The translations under genes were made by a program, and so were the position numbers. 64,000 nucleotides of DNA from NCBI RefSeq assembly GCF_023072615.1, contig NZ_JAKNRW010000004.1:186001-250000 (forward strand). Direction: 5' to 3'. Below, piece after piece: positions 53,637 to 62,169 of this stretch. This stretch comes from Pseudomonas violetae. Lineage in GTDB: Bacteria > Pseudomonadota > Gammaproteobacteria > Pseudomonadales > Pseudomonadaceae. Within the stretch, counting starts at the first letter, position 1, and each line of letters begins with the position of its first letter. Under the pieces are notes generated by a model, which saw only the letters and a list, made by a program, of their open reading frames with translations, was not told the DNA's origin and searched no databases.

Positions 53637-54986
53637 TCAGCATTTATGAAGTTTTACATTGAGGAAGGTCGAGTCCCGTTCTGATTTTGGAACGTTCTCA
53701 GCAGCGACTTTCAAATTGGCTATCTTGTTTTTCCATTGTGGTCCGATACTTGAGTTAACCTGTCTGTCACCAAAATCAGCGATGGCATCTCTGCCGCCAG
53801 CGATCAAATCTGGATTATGCAGCCCTGCGAGACTTGCCATGATTTCCTTCGCTTTTTTTATCGCGGCCGCATCAGCATCGAGTATATCCATGGTCCGTGA
53901 AAATTCTTGGCTAAATCGGTTTTCCAAAGTCGCTTTTAAAAATTTGCGAGCATCAACTGCAGCCGCAGGACTTCGTTTGACAGGATTGGCAATATTTTCC
54001 AAGTATTCCCCAACCGTGAGCAGATTGAGGCCATCTTCCTGTCCCTGCAATTGTCGCTTGAACTCTCCGATTTTAGACGCTGGCATTTTGTCTGCCTTGA
54101 AACACTCGACTTTATGAAGCGGCATGGCGTTCGGTTTGTCACGTGCGCCATCTTTTTCTTTGCCTGAAGGGCGGTTTCCTGGTGGCGAGGGCTCTTGGTG
54201 GCCTAGCGCTCCTTTACTTGGTCCTGAGGTTTGCAGGTCGGCTCGGTTTTTCAGAGCATCCTCATGCTTCAGCATCCACGCGCCCAGCCTCGCACCCTTG
54301 GGACTTGCTCGCATTTCCTGAGCGAGGACGCTGGCGTTTCCTCTGCCACGGGTGATGTGAGCGACGATGGCTCCCAGCAGCAGGACAACTACCTCCACAT
54401 GCCCTTGAGCGATGTGATGCGAGGCTCTGCCTTGGGCGGACGGGTCGTCATGGCTGAACGGGCTTAGGCCATCTTCGCCGCGCGGGCCTTCCCAGGCGAT
54501 GTCGATGCCGGTCAGGTAGTACTCGCCAATGCGTGGCAAGCCTTCGACGAAAAATTCGGCGATGGACGTCAGGCCGAGGATTCCCAGTATCCATGTACTG
54601 ACCTGCAGACCCATCGCGGCGCCAGCGGCTCCCATGGGGATGGCGCCAGCCCCTCCAAGAAACGCGCCGGCGGCCGCTCCGATTGTTCCTCCGGTCAGTA
54701 CGCTGCCGGCAACGATCATTGCCATTTGGCTGACAGTGTCGATCAGCTCATTGAGGATGCTAGAGATGTCGAGGTCGGAGAAGCGTTGCCTCAATAAGTG
54801 GCCGGCCTCCCACTCGGCATGGATGAACGCTGTCCGGACGCTGTTGATACGGCGGATGTTGAGCGCGAGGGATGGCACTTGTTGGTTGAAGTGCGTGCGG
54901 TAGCTGGCTCCCCCTTGGTAGCCCATCTGGTGCGATATACGCTCTTCTATCTCGTGCCACGTGGGCACGATGTTCCATAAGAACAT
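53637..54986 (-). CDS. Putative T6SS DNase effector, Tde-like (Ntox15 domain)
   Basis: The 449-residue protein has a DUF6861-like N-terminal half (about 1-220) with a glycine-zipper stretch (about 92-140; GGTIGAAAGAFLGGAGAIP, MGAAGAAMGLQV), a linker rich in Gly/Pro/Ser (about 255-290), and a C-terminal polymorphic toxin type 15 (Ntox15) domain (about 295-449). The catalytic H-x-x-D is seen in LHNPDLIAGG. Tde1 of Agrobacterium has the same domain, a glycine-zipper N-terminus and GAD-like/DUF1851 immunity. No vgrG or T6SS gene is present here, so it would use a system encoded elsewhere. The toxin end is poorer in GC than the N-terminal end. Confidence 0.85.
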   Translation of the reverse strand: MFLWNIVPTWHEIEERISHQMGYQGGASYRTHFNQQVPSLALNIRRINSVRTAFIHAEWEAGHLLRQRFSDLDISSILNELIDTVSQMAMIVAGSVLTGGTIGAAAGAFLGGAGAIPMGAAGAAMGLQVSTWILGILGLTSIAEFFVEGLPRIGEYYLTGIDIAWEGPRGEDGLSPFSHDDPSAQGRASHHIAQGHVEVVVLLLGAIVAHITRGRGNASVLAQEMRASPKGARLGAWMLKHEDALKNRADLQTSGPSKGALGHQEPSPPGNRPSGKEKDGARDKPNAMPLHKVECFKADKMPASKIGEFKRQLQGQEDGLNLLTVGEYLENIANPVKRSPAAAVDARKFLKATLENRFSQEFSRTMDILDADAAAIKKAKEIMASLAGLHNPDLIAGGRDAIADFGDRQVNSSIGPQWKNKIANLKVAAENVPKSERDSTFLNVKLHKC

Positions 54987-55228
54987 TCGAGAGTCTCCCT
55001 GACAATTCGCTTGCTGGTGGACCTGTTACTTGCGGTGTCCAATGCCGAAGTACGCTAGCAAGTTATTGAAAGGGGATATGTAGGACGTTTCGCTTTGTAA
55101 AGTAGGAAGTTTCCTTTATTTGTTATTTGTCATGGTGCGGGAATACTGACTATAACTTCCGTGATACGAGCTGATGTTTTACCTGGAATAGTAGAAGCAA
55201 CTTGGCTCCTACTATGGCCCGATCTATT
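54987..55228. other. Promoter region of the effector operon with a 12-bp direct repeat
   Basis: GTAGGACGTTTC (55080) and GTAGGAAGTTTC (55102) are 22 bases apart in an AT-rich gap. They are candidate regulator sites for the effector/immunity operon. No gene is supported here. Confidence 0.5.
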
Positions 55229-55510
55229 TTATGTAGTGGCTGGTTGCTGGGGTGGAGTTGGTAAGTCGATGTGATCCAGCGCTCGCTCTACCAGAAGATG
55301 CACGCCGTCGGCCATTCTGCTGATTGCCAGCGAGACTGAGCGACTTCGGCCTTCTACGTGATCGGCGAGGTCTGCGGCGATGGCGCTGATGGATAGCAGG
55401 TCTTCGAAGGCGTTGGCCAAGAGGGATTCTGTGTGGATGTCGGGGGATACGGTGAAGAGTTGGCCGTTGCGGATTGTGGATCTGGGGGGATTTGGTATTG
55501 GTTTGATCAT
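55229..55510 (-). CDS. DUF6124 family small protein
   Basis: The 93-residue protein starts MIKPIPNPPRSTIRNGQLF after GGAG, and continues with SPDIHTESLLANAFEDLLSI and a helical C-terminus. This matches a family of small proteins common in fluorescent Pseudomonas, listed as DUF6124 (formerly close to DUF3077). Function is unknown. The frame stays open for a further 85 codons upstream, but those overlap a strongly structured leader and lack the family N-terminus, so they are excluded. It lies in an accessory interval with the effector cassette. Confidence 0.78.
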   Translation of the reverse strand: MIKPIPNPPRSTIRNGQLFTVSPDIHTESLLANAFEDLLSISAIAADLADHVEGRSRSVSLAISRMADGVHLLVERALDHIDLPTPPQQPATT

Positions 55511-55750
55511 GGTTCTAACTCCGTAATGAAGGAGCCTGCACCAGTTCGCTTGCACTTCGAAAAAGGTGGCGGCTGCGTATAGGTGTGCAAGACCGGTGGA
55601 GTTAAACCGGCAGACCCGAAGTTCTCCCATACACAGCAGCCATAACGATCCGCGAGCATAGGAAAATGCTCGATGAATTGCCATAACCGATTGTGCGCTC
55701 CACCGGACTTGCACGTCCGTGTCACCGGTTTTTAGGTGACGGCCAAAGGT
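55511..55750 (-). ncRNA. Structured leader RNA of the DUF6124 gene (candidate)
   Basis: Read towards the gene, a long-range 17-bp inverted repeat with one mismatch pairs 55714-55698 with 55601-55585 (GTGCAAGTCCGGTGGAG with CTCCACCGGTCTTGCAC). It encloses CGAGCAT-TTTCCT-ATGCTCG (55672-55653). Each arm can instead fold locally: CGGAC-GTGCAA-GTCCG (55719-55704) and CCGGT...ACCGG (55610-55593). An outer GTCACC...GGTGAC hairpin (55740-55721) precedes. Mutually exclusive stems are typical of cis-regulatory RNA. The boundaries are estimates. Confidence 0.6.
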
Positions 55751-55835
55751 TATCGACGAATGCAATAAGTGGGTAGTTCAAGGACGGCACTGCGTATTGC
55801 AGGAAATTTCCGAAAGGGTTGAGGGGATTAAGATC

Positions 55836-55866
55836 AAAAGATCGCAGCCTTCGGCAGCTCCTACAG
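55836..55866. repeat. Single REP arm
   Basis: AAAAGATCGCAGCCTTCGGC then AGCTCCTACAGG is one arm of the inverted repeat seen at 43646-43722. The rest of the 506-base gap beyond the leader, up to 56016, shows no gene. Confidence 0.7.
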
Positions 55867-56016
55867 GGGTATCTGACTTCAGATTGTCGTTGGTGACTTG
55901 GTAGTCATTGGCGTCAAAAACAATGGCATCTTCCGCTAACGCTACGTGATGGTGGCGTTCCTGTGCGGAGTCGCTACACTGCGCCGGCCGTTCATTTTTC
56001 TCTTGAGGCTGTGCGC

Positions 56017-56400
56017 ATGAAATTTCGTTTTCTGCTGTGGATGCTGGGTTTATTGATGGCTAAGGCCAGTAGGAAAAATCCTGCGTTTCAACAGCAATTG
56101 GGTGACAAGGATCTGGTCTTTCAGCTACAGACTCTGGACGGCAAAGTGGCACGGCACTTTCGGGTGAAGGATCAGCGGATTACCAGCAAGTCCGGTGTTT
56201 ACGCCGAGCCGGCATTCGCGATTGCGTTTAAAGACCCCGCGTACGGCTTCGCCACGATGCAGGCAAAGAACAAGCAGTTGGCGTTCATGACGGGGATTCA
56301 GGACAAGTCGATCCAGATCAAGGGCAACCCGGCGCTGGTGATCTGGTTCCAGGGGTTGACCAAGTATTTGAAACCGAAGAAAGCGAAGCCTAAGTCTTGA
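56017..56400 (+). CDS. SCP2-like small protein
   Basis: The 127-residue protein begins MKFRFLLWMLGLLMAKASRK after GAGG, with one hydrophobic N-terminal helix that may anchor it. The body (about 30-120) resembles SCP2 sterol-carrier domains: strand-rich VFQLQTLDGKVARHFRVKD, then AYGFATMQAKNKQLAFMTG and QIKGNPALVIWFQGL. It fits PA5347 by position between HU and the HDOD protein gene. It may bind lipids; function is not known. Confidence 0.75.
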   Translation: MKFRFLLWMLGLLMAKASRKNPAFQQQLGDKDLVFQLQTLDGKVARHFRVKDQRITSKSGVYAEPAFAIAFKDPAYGFATMQAKNKQLAFMTGIQDKSIQIKGNPALVIWFQGLTKYLKPKKAKPKS

Positions 56401-56444
56401 GTTTTTCTAGGCGGTTTGCAGAGATCGCGAGCACGTTAGCCTCT

Positions 56445-57206
56445 TCAGTCACCTGACTCAGGAGTCGGCGGGTCTGGATACTGCCCCCTGTATGTATTAT
56501 AGATCTGCTGGACTTCTGGGTCGTCAAGGCTCTCATACGTGATGCCTTCCTTGTCCAGACCATCCAGCCCTTTGATGCCGCCGATGGTTGCTGGCCACTC
56601 GTTACGGCTGGATATTTCGACTACGAACGGTTTCAGGTAATTATCAAGATATGCTCCGCGAGGCTCCCTGATTTCATCACTGAGTGCCCGAAGGTAGTCG
56701 TCTTTATTAGTCTTTGACCAGTCGAGGGCGAATTTGGCCCTGTAGCAGAGCTCCATGAAGACTATGAGGATCGTGCGTCTGTTGCCGTCCAGGAAAGGGT
56801 GTGCAAAAGCTAGCTGGCCCATCACTCGCCCAGGACGGTCTCGAAAATATGCTTTGTCTGCCGCCAACTTAAGCGCGTAGTCGACCGACATCTTGATGGA
56901 GTTCGGGTGCTCGAAAACAGTGGTTCGGGGATCGTCGCGAGAGCCCTTGAACACTGCCAGATGAGGTACAAGCTCATTTCGATCTTTCCCCGCCCAGTGG
57001 TAAAAGCCGGAGAATAGGATTTCATGGACTTTGAGGACGGCCTTGTAGTCGATTGGCTGCTTTTCAGCCAAATAGACCAAGGCATCCTCGATACTCGATT
57101 CGAACGAAAGATGCTCTGATTCTTTTACTTCAGTGGGGTCTTTCAATTGCAGCGAATTTTGCAGATATCCTGCAGTTTCGAAGTCGCCGAATGGATCAAA
57201 TGTCAT
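56445..57206 (-). CDS. Fic/Doc family toxin
   Basis: The 253-residue protein has a Fic domain with the motif HPFLDGNRRTIL (H136, D140, N142, R144). The canonical motif is HPFx(D/E)GN(G/K)RxxR; here the G/K position is R143 and the last arginine is replaced by L147, which looks like Doc (ANKRTAL). The flap FKGSRDDPRTTVF and a helical N-terminus are visible. Fic enzymes usually AMPylate proteins; the altered residues allow a different transfer, such as phosphorylation. Its start overlaps the small upstream gene by ATGA, as in toxin-antitoxin pairs. Confidence 0.88.
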   Translation of the reverse strand: MTFDPFGDFETAGYLQNSLQLKDPTEVKESEHLSFESSIEDALVYLAEKQPIDYKAVLKVHEILFSGFYHWAGKDRNELVPHLAVFKGSRDDPRTTVFEHPNSIKMSVDYALKLAADKAYFRDRPGRVMGQLAFAHPFLDGNRRTILIVFMELCYRAKFALDWSKTNKDDYLRALSDEIREPRGAYLDNYLKPFVVEISSRNEWPATIGGIKGLDGLDKEGITYESLDDPEVQQIYNTYRGQYPDPPTPESGD

Positions 57207-57460
57207 GCGCTGCGTTTCTTTGAGCGCCTTTCCTGAAGGTAGCGTCCTTGAAGGGCCAAGATCTCAGACTTGCTTAGGATGCCTTTTTTCTTGAGATTGA
57301 CGAGCAACTGCTCGACGCTATCGAGCCTGACGACATCGCCAGCCAAACGGGTGATGTTCGCGGCCATACGGCTCATGTTGTCAGGGGCAGCAGTGACATC
57401 GTGGTCCTTCGCAAGCTTGCGCACCTGACTTGCGACACTGACAGCGGCTGTTTGGGTCAT
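57203..57460 (-). CDS. Small antitoxin-like partner of the Fic protein
   Basis: This 85-residue protein precedes the Fic gene, overlapping it by four bases. It is helical and basic at the end (YLQERRSKKRSA), like the AntF-type partners seen beside fic in Pseudomonas fluorescens. The classical inhibitory motif (S/T)xxxE(G/N) of Fic antitoxins is not visible, so inhibition may work differently. The pairing with the toxin is clear; family membership is inferred from position and size. Confidence 0.75.
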   Translation of the reverse strand: MTQTAAVSVASQVRKLAKDHDVTAAPDNMSRMAANITRLAGDVVRLDSVEQLLVNLKKKGILSKSEILALQGRYLQERRSKKRSA

Positions 57461-57581
57461 CGGAAAGCCCTCTCTTAACAGTCAAATCGTAGCAGCGCGC
57501 ATGCGCCCTGTCTTTGCTGGCTCGTTGAGTAGAAGAGTGGATTGGCTTCATCGCGGTCAATCCCCACAGGATTGAAATCAT

Positions 57582-57613
57582 CCCCTGTGGGAGCAAAGCT
57601 TGCTCGCGATCGC
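57582..57613. repeat. Degenerate REP element
   Basis: CCCCTGTGGGAGCAAAGCTTGCTCGCGATCGC keeps the REP core with an A insertion, between the antitoxin and HDOD genes. Confidence 0.6.
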
Positions 57614-57615
57614 TT

Positions 57616-59016
57616 TCAGGGCTGACCGAATTGCGAAGCCAATTCGCGCAACAACACTTCCGCATCCAGCACTTTGCTGGTCACGTCATTGGCCTTCTCG
57701 CGGCTCAAACCCAGGCGCTCCAGCAGGGCGTCCGGTATGTCTTCGACCGGGCCTGAGCCAATGCCGCGGCTGCGCAGCAGGCGCACGGCCAGGCACACCA
57801 AGTTCGGGTACTCGGCGTAGACGCCGTCGTAGCTTGGGTCATGCTGGAAGCGCAGGGCGGTGGCGAGTTCGTCGGGCATGTCCCAGTAGCGCATCAGCCA
57901 GGCGCCGATCTGCTCGCGGCTGATGCCCAGCAGGTGTTGCTCGATGTAGCTGTGGCACAGGTGCGGGTTGACTTCCAGGTGGCGGCAGATCAGCGAGAAG
58001 TGCGGCGGGAATACGTGCGCCAGCAGCAGATAGCCGAAGTTGTGTAGCAGGCCGGCCAGATAGGTCAGGCCGGCTTCCGGGCGCTGGGCGCGGGGCATGG
58101 CGCGGGTCAGGCCTTCGATGACGGCAGCGGTGTAGATAGATTGTTGCCAATAGGGTGTTGTGTGTTGCGGGTGGTCTTTGGGCAGGCTCAAGGTTTTACC
58201 CAGGGCCAGGCCAAGCGCGAGGTTGATCACCAGGTCGAACCCCAGCACCCGCACGATTGCGTCTTCCACTGAGCGAATTTTGCCCGGCGAGGCGTAGTAC
58301 GGTGACGCTGCCCAGCTGACGACTTGGGCGGCCAGGGCCGGGTCGGTCTCTACGACACTGGTGATGTCATCGATGGTGGCGTTGGGGTCGACCCGCAATT
58401 TGATGATTTTTTGTGCAGTCGAGGCCAGTGGCGGGATCTCGATGGTGGCTTCCAGTCGTTGCTGGATGCGTCTAGCTGTGAAGGCCTGGACGGCCTGGGT
58501 GATTTCCTCGCGGTCGTCGTCCGGACGGTCGAGGTTCGGGCGGATGCTGGTCAGCGCTTCACCGAAGCGAGCGGCGCTGGCCTTGCTCAGCAAGATCTTG
58601 AAATCGTCGCAGGCGATTTCCAGTAGCACGCCTGGTACGCCCGAGTTGATCAGCAACTTGGGTTCGCGCAGCAGGCTGTCTTCGTAAAGGCACGGTGCAG
58701 TGGTCAGCGCAGGCAGGCCCGGCAACAGGCTCAGGTTGTGTTTGCCGAGCATGCGCTCCAGGCGATCAGGCGAAACCGCGGCGAGGCGGCGGCCGGTAAG
58801 CTCAGCGAGGCGATTGAGGTCCAGCAGCTGGCTTTGCGGGAACAGCACCATGAGCGAGCCAACGGCGTCGTCCAGCAGCACTGCCTGCACTTTGCGCGCA
58901 GCATTCAAGCCGTGGTGGTCGAGGACTTCATCAAAGGCAATGTCCAGCTTGCCCAGCAGCAGCCGAACTGCAGACGGAGCGTGCGGGGTTTCGGGAGCGA
59001 GGGCAGCGTCGGTCAT
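57616..59016 (-). CDS. HDOD domain protein with YbaK-like N-terminus
   Basis: The 466-residue protein (PA5346-like) has an N-terminal YbaK/prolyl-tRNA deacylase-like domain (about 15-150; KVQAVLLDDAVGSLMVLFPQ) joined to an HDOD domain (about 190-400; LASTAQKIIKLRVDPNATID, ETDPALAAQVVSWAASPYY, YLAGLLHNFGYLLLAHVFP). HDOD proteins are scaffolds or signalling proteins without the catalytic HD pair. The fusion suggests a sensing role for the first domain. It is next to recG on the same strand with a 78-base gap. Confidence 0.88.
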   Translation of the reverse strand: MTDAALAPETPHAPSAVRLLLGKLDIAFDEVLDHHGLNAARKVQAVLLDDAVGSLMVLFPQSQLLDLNRLAELTGRRLAAVSPDRLERMLGKHNLSLLPGLPALTTAPCLYEDSLLREPKLLINSGVPGVLLEIACDDFKILLSKASAARFGEALTSIRPNLDRPDDDREEITQAVQAFTARRIQQRLEATIEIPPLASTAQKIIKLRVDPNATIDDITSVVETDPALAAQVVSWAASPYYASPGKIRSVEDAIVRVLGFDLVINLALGLALGKTLSLPKDHPQHTTPYWQQSIYTAAVIEGLTRAMPRAQRPEAGLTYLAGLLHNFGYLLLAHVFPPHFSLICRHLEVNPHLCHSYIEQHLLGISREQIGAWLMRYWDMPDELATALRFQHDPSYDGVYAEYPNLVCLAVRLLRSRGIGSGPVEDIPDALLERLGLSREKANDVTSKVLDAEVLLRELASQFGQP

Positions 59017-59094
59017 GGTTTGGATCCGTTCTCAAACAGTTGCAAGAGTATAACCATCATGTTTAACACGGTGGTCCGGAAACTGCGACGGTGC

Positions 59095-61170
59095 TCACAC
59101 TTGGCCGTATTGCTGCCCATGCCGTAGCCAGCGGTCGAGCAGCGGGCTGACGTGATCCGGCCAACGCTCAAGCAACGCCTGCGCCGCGTCGCGCACGGCT
59201 GGGAGCAGGTCGGCATCGCGCATCAAATCAGCGACCTTGAACTGCAGCAGGCCGGTCTGGCGGGTGCCGAGCATTTCACCGGGGCCGCGCAGCTCCAGAT
59301 CTTTTTCGGCAATGACAAAACCGTCGTTGGTTTCGCGCATGATGCCCAGGCGCTGGCGGCCGATCTGCGACAGCGGCGGATGATAAAGCAGCACGCAGTG
59401 GCTGGCGGCGCTGCCTCGGCCTACTCGACCGCGCAACTGATGGAGTTGTGCGAGGCCCAGACGTTCGGGGTTTTCGATGATCATCAGGCTGGCGTTTGGC
59501 ACGTCGACGCCCACTTCAATCACTGTGGTCGCCACGAGCAACTGCAAGTTGCCGGCCTTGAATTCGGCCATGACCGCCGCTTTTTCCGCAGGCTTCATGC
59601 GGCCGTGGATCAGCCCGACCTTGAGCTCGCCGAGGGCGGCGGTGAGGTCTTCATAAGTGGTTTCGGCGGCCTGGCAAGTCAGCTCTTCCGATTCCTCGAT
59701 CAGGGTGCAGACCCAATAGGCCTGGCGACCTTCGGCGCAGGCACCACGCACCCGCTCGATCACTTCAACGCGCCGGGTGTCAGTGATCAACACAGTGTTT
59801 ACCGGAGTGCGCCCGGGCGGCAGTTCGTCTAGGATCGAGGTATCAAGGTCGGCGTAGGCGCTCATGGCCAAAGTGCGCGGGATCGGCGTGGCGGTCATGA
59901 TCAGCTGGTGCGGGCACATGCGCCCGCCGACGCCTTTCTGCCGCAGCGCCAGGCGTTGCTGCACGCCGAAGCGATGCTGTTCGTCGATGATTACCAGTGC
60001 CAGGTTCTTGAACTGCACTTCTTCCTGAAACAGCGCGTGCGTGCCCACGACCATGGGGGTGCCGCTGGCGATCTGCTCCAGCGCGGCCACGCGGTTTTTG
60101 CCCTTGAGCTTGCCGGCCAGCCACGCCACCTCGATGCCCAGCGGTTCGAGCCAGCGTTTGAAGGTGATGAAGTGTTGCTCGGCGAGTATCTCGGTGGGCG
60201 CCATCAGTGCGACCTGATAACCAGCTTCCAGTGCTTGCAAGGCAGCCAGGGCTGCGACCACGGTTTTACCCGCGCCCACATCGCCCTGGATCAGACGCAG
60301 CATGGGCTCGTGCTGGCAGAGGTCGTAGGCGATTTCATTGCCGACCCGTTGCTGGGCGCCGGTCGGTGCGAAGCCGAGATTGGCCAGGTACTTGGCTGGC
60401 AGTTTTGTAGCCTTGGGCATAGCCGGTGCGCGCAGTGAGCGCATGCTCTCGCGCAGGCGTTGCTGGGACAGTTGATGGGTCAGCAGTTCTTCGAAGGCCA
60501 GCCGGTGCTGGGCCCAGTGATGACCGAGGGCGAGTTCGTCGACATCGGCATCGGCGGGCGGGTGATGCAAGTAGCGGATGGCGTCGGCCAGCGGGGCGAG
60601 TTGATAGTCCCGGGCCAGTTCGGTCGGCAGCCAGTCGGGCAGGCTGCTGGGCCCCAGTAGCGTCAGGGTCTGCATGCACAGTTGACGCAGGCGCTGCTGG
60701 GTCAGGCCTTCGGTGAGCGGGTAGACCGGGGTCAGGGTTTCATCCACCGGCGGCGGTTCATCACCAGTGATGGCGCGATATTCCGGGTGGTAGATCTCCA
60801 GCCCCGACGCCCCGGGCCGCGCTTCGCCGTAGCAGCGGATCCGCGTGCCGCGCTTGAGACCTTCTTTCTGGGCGTTGCTGAAATGGTAGAAGCGCAGGCT
60901 GAGCCCGCCCGTTCCATCCTGCAGGCGCACGACCAGGCTGCGGCGGCGGCCCATGACCACATCGGCACCGCTGACGGTGCCTTCGATTACTGCGTCCTGA
61001 CCCGGTCGCAAGTGGCCGATCGGGACGACGCGAGTACGGTCCTGATAACGCAGCGGCAGGTGAAACAGCACGTCCTGGAGGTTCTCCAGGCCAACCTTGG
61101 CCAGCTTCTCGGCCATGGCTTCGCCGACACCCTTGAGTGCTGTCACCGACACTTGCGACAACTCGGTCAT
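59095..61170 (-). CDS. recG: ATP-dependent DNA helicase RecG
   Basis: The 691-residue protein has the N-terminal wedge/OB domain (about 55-155), a superfamily 2 helicase core with Walker A (GDVGAGKT), the DEQH box (IIDEQHRFGVQQR) and motif VI (QLRGRVGRGS), and the C-terminal hook. It remodels stalled replication forks and Holliday junctions. It is followed upstream in transcription by oxyR, 9 bases before its start, so the two may share a transcript. Confidence 0.97.
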   Translation of the reverse strand: MTELSQVSVTALKGVGEAMAEKLAKVGLENLQDVLFHLPLRYQDRTRVVPIGHLRPGQDAVIEGTVSGADVVMGRRRSLVVRLQDGTGGLSLRFYHFSNAQKEGLKRGTRIRCYGEARPGASGLEIYHPEYRAITGDEPPPVDETLTPVYPLTEGLTQQRLRQLCMQTLTLLGPSSLPDWLPTELARDYQLAPLADAIRYLHHPPADADVDELALGHHWAQHRLAFEELLTHQLSQQRLRESMRSLRAPAMPKATKLPAKYLANLGFAPTGAQQRVGNEIAYDLCQHEPMLRLIQGDVGAGKTVVAALAALQALEAGYQVALMAPTEILAEQHFITFKRWLEPLGIEVAWLAGKLKGKNRVAALEQIASGTPMVVGTHALFQEEVQFKNLALVIIDEQHRFGVQQRLALRQKGVGGRMCPHQLIMTATPIPRTLAMSAYADLDTSILDELPPGRTPVNTVLITDTRRVEVIERVRGACAEGRQAYWVCTLIEESEELTCQAAETTYEDLTAALGELKVGLIHGRMKPAEKAAVMAEFKAGNLQLLVATTVIEVGVDVPNASLMIIENPERLGLAQLHQLRGRVGRGSAASHCVLLYHPPLSQIGRQRLGIMRETNDGFVIAEKDLELRGPGEMLGTRQTGLLQFKVADLMRDADLLPAVRDAAQALLERWPDHVSPLLDRWLRHGQQYGQV

Positions 61171-61179
61171 GGCAGCGGC

Positions 61180-62109
61180 TTAGCCGGCAACGACCGGCGC
61201 TGGCGGCTTGGCTACCGAGCACAGGCGAATCGAGTCAGCGAGGATTTCAATTGCTTTGGGGCGCGGGAAGCTGGCGCGCCAGGCGATGGCCACCGTGCGG
61301 AAAGGCACGGGTGGCGTCAGTGGGCGCACTTCAAGTACGCCGGGAGCGTAGTGATGACTGTCCACGGCCGAGAGCGGCAGGATTGAAATACCCAGGCCGG
61401 AGGCGACCATATGGCGGATGGTTTCCAGGGAGCTGGACTCCACGGTGGTGTGCTTGGCGCCGTCCTTGCCGTTGCCCAGGGTCGGGCAGGCTTCCAGCAC
61501 CTGGTCGCGGAAGCAGTGACCTTCGCCAAGCAGTAGCAGGCTCTTGTCGTTAAGCAGGTCGGCGTCGATGGATTCTTTTTGCGTCCACGGGTGCTGGGCC
61601 GGCATCAGGACGTAGAACGGCTCGTCGTAGAGTTGCAGGGTCAGCACGTCGGCTTCGTTGAACGGCAGAGCGATGATGATCGCGTCGAGCTCACCATTGC
61701 GCAGCTTGTCCCGCAGGATATGGGTAAAGTTTTCTTCGATATACAACGGCATCTGCGGGGCGACCCGGTGCAGTTGTGGAATCAGGTGTGGGAACAGGTA
61801 CGGGCCGACGGTGTAGATGGCGCCAACTTTTAGTGGTGCAGTCAGCTGGTTCTTGCCAGCCTGGGCCAGTTCACGGATGCCTTGTGCCTGCTCCAGCACT
61901 TTCTGCGCCTGGGCGACAATGCCTTCGCCGACGGGCGTCAGGCGCACGGCGCTTTTGCTGCGCTCGAAAATCAGCACACCGAGTTCGTCTTCAAGCTTTT
62001 TCACGCCCACCGACAGGGTCGGTTGACTGACGTGGCAACGCTCGGCCGCATGGCCGAAGTGCTGCTCTTGGGCGAGGGTAACGATGTAGCGTAATTCTGT
62101 GAGGGTCAT
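61180..62109 (-). CDS. oxyR: Hydrogen peroxide-sensing regulator OxyR
   Basis: The 309-residue LysR-type protein has its winged helix at residues 1-60 (TLTELRYIVTLAQEQHFGHA) and the redox pair at C199 and C208 (GEGHCFRDQVLEACPTLG), which form the activating disulfide on peroxide exposure. It would control catalase, alkyl hydroperoxide reductase and similar genes elsewhere. It lies 9 bases before recG, as in P. aeruginosa PA5344-PA5345. A REP pair upstream isolates it from tonB. Confidence 0.97.
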   Translation of the reverse strand: MTLTELRYIVTLAQEQHFGHAAERCHVSQPTLSVGVKKLEDELGVLIFERSKSAVRLTPVGEGIVAQAQKVLEQAQGIRELAQAGKNQLTAPLKVGAIYTVGPYLFPHLIPQLHRVAPQMPLYIEENFTHILRDKLRNGELDAIIIALPFNEADVLTLQLYDEPFYVLMPAQHPWTQKESIDADLLNDKSLLLLGEGHCFRDQVLEACPTLGNGKDGAKHTTVESSSLETIRHMVASGLGISILPLSAVDSHHYAPGVLEVRPLTPPVPFRTVAIAWRASFPRPKAIEILADSIRLCSVAKPPAPVVAG

Positions 62110-62169
62110 AGCGGGCGTCCATGAAGTTGCGCGCCAAGCATACCGGCTGCAATCGATAGACGCACGTTA

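Noticed and set aside
55511..55765. Upstream in-frame extension of the DUF6124 gene (85 more codons)
   Set aside because: The frame is open but overlaps a strongly paired leader, and the family N-terminus MIKPxPNPP begins at 55510 after a good ribosome site.
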